Source: Alphaproteobacteria bacterium UBA6376 (lineage in GTDB: Bacteria; Pseudomonadota; Alphaproteobacteria; Rs-D84). Taken from it: a stretch of 64,000 bases of DNA. The notes beneath the pieces are model-generated. The model searched no databases. It had not been told where the DNA came from and saw nothing but the letters and a program-made list of their open reading frames with translations. The translations under genes were made by a program, and so were the position numbers. Location of the stretch: contig DJQW01000001.1 in NCBI GenBank assembly GCA_002437665.1, positions 382,102 through 446,101 on the forward strand, read 5' to 3'. How positions within the stretch are numbered: position 1 is the first letter of the stretch; each line of letters opens with the position of its first letter. This document shows positions 60,661 to 64,000 of the stretch, in pieces.

Positions 60661-61620
60661 TTATACAACCTCGGTCACGGCACGTAGTGCGCCATCGCGC
60701 GACAGTTGTACAACACGAATTTTCTTTTTCATTTCCGCAATTAAATCAGTGCGGTTATACGCCGGTTGGGTATGCAAGATACGATCGGCAAATGCGGCGT
60801 ATGCGGCCTCGGCACTCTCGGCATGAATGGTGGTATAGAAATGGTCGTGACCCGTCCCCAGCATTTCCCACAGAACCGCTGCATTGTCGGTTGAAATTTC
60901 ACCGCCGATAATCACGTCGGGCGTCATACGCACAACCAAATCCAGCAATCGGGCATAATTAAACTCGTTTGTCTGTTCCGTACGTGACAAAACAAAGTGA
61001 ACTCGGTTCGCCTGTGGTACGCGAATTTCGCGCGCATCTTCGACCGTAATCACACGACTGTTTTGGTCAATCAGCGTCAGCATGTGATTCAAGAATGTCG
61101 TTTTACCGGTTGCGGTTGCGCCACTGATTAAAATCGGACTGCCGTCATTTATGGCGGACATCAAACGGTCGTACGGGTCATCAGGTCGCACGTTTTCGCG
61201 TGGTTTAACCTTTAACAACTGTTGTCCGCGCGCCAAATGATAGTTTGCAAACGATGTGTCGCCCGCACCACCACCACGAATATTTAACGCCACACCGCCC
61301 GTAACGTCGCGGTCATCATATTGAACATTCGGGCCCGCAATCGCGGTGAAACGGTGACTGCCCGGCAGGGTTGCATACACCACCGGCACACCGTGAATTG
61401 GATCAAACGGCTGTTCATAAATGTTTGCCACCGTGTGAATTAAATCCACCAAATACTGTTTGGTCAGTACCGGCGCATCATACGCCACCCACGGCACGCG
61501 CGCGCCGTGCAGTCGCATCCACACCTGACCGGCGTGGTTGATTGCGATTTCTTCTACGAATGACGGACGATAAAATTCCGCCAACGGTTTCAGCAAAGAA
61601 TCCAGAACTACATTTGACAT
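60661..61620 (-). CDS. virB11: VirB11-like type IV secretion ATPase
   Basis: A 319-residue hexameric traffic ATPase (VirB11/TrbB/PilT class). The N-terminal domain is typical (FVEEIAINHAGQVWMRLHG). The C-terminal RecA-like part has Walker A ISGATATGKTTFLNHML, Asp box VITVEDAREI, Walker B-like TPDVIIGGEI and His box GTGHDHFYTTIHAES. It powers a type IV secretion or pilus-like machine from the cytoplasmic side of the inner membrane. VirB11 fits better than PilT because of the N-terminal domain. Other machine genes are not adjacent; candidates lie at 34-41 kb. Confidence 0.85.
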   Translation of the reverse strand: MSNVVLDSLLKPLAEFYRPSFVEEIAINHAGQVWMRLHGARVPWVAYDAPVLTKQYLVDLIHTVANIYEQPFDPIHGVPVVYATLPGSHRFTAIAGPNVQYDDRDVTGGVALNIRGGGAGDTSFANYHLARGQQLLKVKPRENVRPDDPYDRLMSAINDGSPILISGATATGKTTFLNHMLTLIDQNSRVITVEDAREIRVPQANRVHFVLSRTEQTNEFNYARLLDLVVRMTPDVIIGGEISTDNAAVLWEMLGTGHDHFYTTIHAESAEAAYAAFADRILHTQPAYNRTDLIAEMKKKIRVVQLSRDGALRAVTEVV

Positions 61621-61624
61621 TATG

Positions 61625-61683
61625 TTTTGATTTTATCATAAATCCGCCCTTGAATCAAAAAGGATTATTTGATAAAATCAAAA
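61625..61683. promoter_or_regulatory. Perfect 14-bp inverted repeat between divergent genes
   Basis: TTTTGATTTTATCA (61625-61638) and TGATAAAATCAAAA (61670-61683) flank 31 bp. Symmetric placement between the virB11-like gene and the lipoprotein gene suggests a regulator site or paired promoters. Confidence 0.6.
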
Positions 61684-61702
61684 AAACAAGAGAGATACAA
61701 AC

Positions 61703-62266
61703 ATGAAAAAATCCTTGCTGTTTATGATGTGCGGTGCGTTGATTCTGGGCGGTTGCGCCACGGATTCCGACACCCCTTATAACGAGAAAGATTTTGCCCA
61801 GGGCGGCACGGACGCGCCATTGTACAACGAACGTACCAGCACGTTTATGCAATCGGACAATCAGTATTCTAATATTGATTCGTACAAGCCCAAGACCGCC
61901 GAAGAGAAAGAAAAATCCAATAACAAGTGGAACACGTCGCGCATGGAAACCCGCTGGCAGGAATACAAGGGTGCAATGGTTCGCGTGCAAATCTTGTTGG
62001 GAAATACCGATTTGCGTGAAATGCGCCTGCGTCTGATTCAGAACGCCGATGGTATGGATGTCGATGGCGACAGCCGCACCATCTTGGGTCAGGTTGCAGA
62101 TTTCGAAATGAAACGTGTTTGTGGCCGCAACGCGGACAGCATTGTTATGGTGTACGACCGCCCATCATTTGATGTGATGCGCCCAACACCGTTCTTTGAT
62201 TATAGAATTGAGGCCGAGGGTGCAACCATGCGCGAATACGGTTTCAGATGCGTTTATAACAAATAA
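61703..62266 (+). CDS. Lipoprotein of unknown function
   Basis: A 187-residue lipoprotein with lipobox LILGGC (MKKSLLFMMCGALILGGCAT). The mature half (MVRVQILLGNTDLREMRLRL to FRCVYNK) looks like a small beta domain with a pair of cysteines. No family is recognised. Divergent from virB11 and followed 20 bases on by the FKBP-like gene, so an operon is likely; membership of the same secretion complex is inference. Confidence 0.68.
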   Translation: MKKSLLFMMCGALILGGCATDSDTPYNEKDFAQGGTDAPLYNERTSTFMQSDNQYSNIDSYKPKTAEEKEKSNNKWNTSRMETRWQEYKGAMVRVQILLGNTDLREMRLRLIQNADGMDVDGDSRTILGQVADFEMKRVCGRNADSIVMVYDRPSFDVMRPTPFFDYRIEAEGATMREYGFRCVYNK

Positions 62267-62285
62267 ATTACAAAAGGGTGAACAT

Positions 62286-62618
62286 ATGAAAAAAATCATG
62301 ACCGCAGTTATTGCCGCTGGGGCATTTGCGCTGGGCGCGTGCGACAGCAATGCAAACGATGTTGCAAAAAACGGTGACACCGTCGTTATTGACTTTGCCG
62401 GATTCAAAGATGGCGTTCAATTCCCAGGGGGCACGGCAACGGGCTATAAATTGACACTGGGCAGCAACACATTCGTCCCAGGATTCGAAGAACAAGTTGT
62501 TGGTATGGCGCGTGGTGAAACCCGTGATATCAATATTACATTCCCAACGAATTATTACCCAGAATTGGCGGGCCAAGACGTGGTGTTCAAGGTCACTGTC
62601 CAAGATATCATTAAATAA
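62286..62618 (+). CDS. FKBP-type peptidyl-prolyl isomerase, lipoprotein form
   Basis: A 110-residue protein. The signal with lipobox FALGAC targets it to the periplasm as a lipoprotein. The FKBP core follows (GDTVVIDFAGFKDGVQF to PGFEEQVVGMARGETRDINI, then DVVFKVTVQDI), most like the minimal FKBP domain of trigger factor. It catalyses Pro cis-trans isomerisation or acts as a chaperone. AAAGG precedes ATG 62286. A strong terminator follows. Confidence 0.85.
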   Translation: MKKIMTAVIAAGAFALGACDSNANDVAKNGDTVVIDFAGFKDGVQFPGGTATGYKLTLGSNTFVPGFEEQVVGMARGETRDINITFPTNYYPELAGQDVVFKVTVQDIIK

Positions 62619-62646
62619 AAAAACGGGGCGTCGCCCCGTTTTTTTA
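62619..62646 (+). terminator. Terminator after FKBP gene
   Basis: AAACGGGGCG-t-CGCCCCGTTT followed by T-run. Confidence 0.85.
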
Positions 62647-62710
62647 TAGAGAGCAAAGCGCAGAGAGCAGAGAGCAATGAAAGTGCGCCGGATGGCGCAC
62701 TTTTTTATTC

Positions 62711-62831
62711 ACTGGATTGCTTCGTTACACTCGCAATGACAGAGATTCTAGAACTTTTGTCATTGCGAACGTAGTGAAGCAATCCAGTCAGTAGAGCCGC
62801 GCCAACGGCGCACATATGTGTCGCCTGCGGG
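62711..62831. repeat. Composite REP-like repeat upstream of glycosyltransferase
   Basis: An imperfect inverted pair (ACTGGATTGC...TCGCAATGAC at 62711-62740 and its inverse at 62760-62788) is followed by CACATATGTGTCGCCTGCGG (62811-62830). Parts recur inverted at 63938-64000. Confidence 0.7.
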
Positions 62832-62897
62832 TGCACATATACTTTTCCCTTGAATATTTTCCTGTAATTCTGAAAAATGTGGGCAAAAGGGGTAATT

Positions 62898-63839
62898 ATG
62901 TCCGATTTTATCATCAGCAATGCACAGAAAAAGTGGACTAAAATCGCAACGTTCCTGATTCCGTCCAAGGTTTATCGCAAGAAACTGCGTGGCATCTTGA
63001 CCATGGGTGTTGGCAATTATATTCGCGCGGTGCGTGGTGAACGCAACGCAAAATTCGCGCACGAATTGGCGGTCTTGGCCGTTATGAAGGACGAGGGCGC
63101 ATACCTGAAAGAATGGTTGGATTTCCATATCTTGGCGGGCGTTGAAAAATTTTATCTGTATGACAATGAATCAACCGACAACACGACCGAAATTTTGAAA
63201 CCATACATTGAACGCGGAATTGTGGAATACAAATACTGGCCCGGTCGCGCCCAACAGAATCCCGTGTATTGGGACGGCCTGAACCGGCACAAGAATGATG
63301 CGCGTTGGATTGCGGTGATTGACTTGGACGAATTTGTCGTGCCGGTGCAAAACAAAACGATAACAGAGTTCTTGCACACGTTGCCACGTGGTGCACGCGA
63401 ATTGGTTATGACGTGGGTTATGTACGGTTCATCGGGCCATGTTCACAAACCAGATGGTTTGGTCATCGAAAACTTTCGCTGTCATGCCGACCGTACGCGT
63501 CCGGCGGGTTGCAAATCGATTGTGAATCCGCGTTTTATCACGCGCTGGGCAAATCCGCATATCAACGAAGTCGCCGGATTTATCGTTGATGAAAATGGCA
63601 AGAAACTGGGCCGCATTGACCAGACGAACAACCCACCAACGTATAACAAGATTCGTTGCAATCACTATGTGACGAAATCTTTTGATGAATATATGTCGCG
63701 TGGCACGCGTATGGCGGTGTCGGGTCGTATTGCGCCGCATCGCACACCCGAACGTTTTCGCATGAATGATATGAACGATATTTGCGACCCAATAATGGAC
63801 GAATGGGCCGCCCGCGTCAAAGCATTCAAATTGAAATAA
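62898..63839 (+). CDS. Glycosyltransferase, family 92-like
   Basis: A 313-residue protein. The start of the catalytic domain reads VLAVMKDEGAYLKEWLDFHI (the KNE/KDE...EW pattern of GT92/DUF23), then KFYLYDNESTDNTTEIL, the metal motif WIAVIDLDEFVVP (DxD-type), and NHYVTKSFDEYM near the end. It probably adds a sugar to a surface glycan or lipid using a nucleotide sugar. There is no membrane segment. AAAGGGG precedes ATG 62898. It is the only gene between two inverted composite repeats. Confidence 0.83.
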   Translation: MSDFIISNAQKKWTKIATFLIPSKVYRKKLRGILTMGVGNYIRAVRGERNAKFAHELAVLAVMKDEGAYLKEWLDFHILAGVEKFYLYDNESTDNTTEILKPYIERGIVEYKYWPGRAQQNPVYWDGLNRHKNDARWIAVIDLDEFVVPVQNKTITEFLHTLPRGARELVMTWVMYGSSGHVHKPDGLVIENFRCHADRTRPAGCKSIVNPRFITRWANPHINEVAGFIVDENGKKLGRIDQTNNPPTYNKIRCNHYVTKSFDEYMSRGTRMAVSGRIAPHRTPERFRMNDMNDICDPIMDEWAARVKAFKLK

Positions 63840-63859
63840 CGCCACACGCGTGGAAAAAT

Positions 63860-64000
63860 AAACTGGATTGCCGCGCTACGCTCGCAATGACAAGGGTGCT
63901 AGAAGTGCAAGGAAAATAGATATAACAAGGGCGGCAGCCCGCAGGCGACACATATGTGCTGCGCAACATTATCAACTGGATTGCCGCGCTCCGTTCGCAA
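63860..64000. repeat. Composite REP-like repeats at right edge
   Basis: AACTGGATTGCCGCGCT is present at 63860 and 63973 (the second runs off the window). CCCGCAGGCGACACATATGTG (minus last base 20-mer core) at 63938-63958 is the inverse of 62811-62831. Confidence 0.7.

Overview
The window looks like a chromosomal segment of an uncultivated, probably gut-associated and at least facultatively anaerobic Gram-negative Alphaproteobacterium. This is inferred from gene content only: lptE-holA, map-radC and a coiled-coil protein with zapA are typical alphaproteobacterial neighbours; Lgt, LptE, LptM-like and several other lipoproteins imply an outer membrane; NrdD/NrdG and a 2[4Fe-4S] ferredoxin imply anaerobic metabolism; oleate hydratase suits a host-lipid environment. 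A single-chain glycyl-tRNA synthetase is an unusual trait for this class.

Region 1 (1-1.2 kb) is the tail of a glycine-zipper protein and a convergent lipoprotein. Region 2 (about 1.2-21.2 kb) is a markedly AT-rich defence island: Mrr-type nuclease; a Gabija pair (gajA, gajB); a DUF4143 ATPase; a one-polypeptide type ISP-like restriction-modification enzyme; an Mpi-family serine invertase; a defence-type reverse transcriptase; a broken endonuclease gene; and a type I restriction-modification operon (hsdR, hsdM-S fusion, displaced second hsdS half) followed by a HEPN-like gene. The modules are separated by copies of a palindrome CAACC-N3-GGTTG found only here. The stretch 6.53-21.39 kb is bracketed by a 148-bp, about 96% identical direct repeat of the 3' end of an ADP-ribosylglycohydrolase gene, as expected if the block arrived as one insertion.

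Two independent phase-variation devices appear to sit on the two restriction-modification systems. The ISP-like gene has, just upstream, an 81-bp segment bounded by perfect 23-bp inverted repeats, holding a good promoter pointing at the gene, next to an invertase gene whose stop codon lies in one repeat. The type I hsdM-S fusion carries an (AG)8 tract exactly where its frame is lost; losing one AG unit would fuse the first target-recognition domain to the second.

Region 3 (21.2-64 kb) is housekeeping sequence of higher GC: ADP-ribosylglycohydrolase, tRNA-Ser, lgt, a BI-1 protein, ferredoxin, glyQS, regulators, ogt, an anaerobic ribonucleotide reductase operon with the glycyl-radical domain on a separate small gene behind two NrdR-like boxes, an acyl-CoA synthetase, lptE-holA-map-radC, a group of membrane proteins that may belong to a type IV secretion-like apparatus (with a VirB11 ATPase at 60.7 kb), zapA, parC, rpmG, tRNA-Leu, oleate hydratase, tRNA-Glu, tRNA-Asp, gapA, miaA, priA and a family 92-like glycosyltransferase between inverted repeats. 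Two loci for small secreted cysteine-rich proteins (46.5 and 59.5 kb) are each preceded by a structured leader with the same hairpin order and mutually exclusive antiterminator/terminator pairing, differing in sequence but keeping the pairing. This looks like a previously undescribed cis-regulatory RNA.
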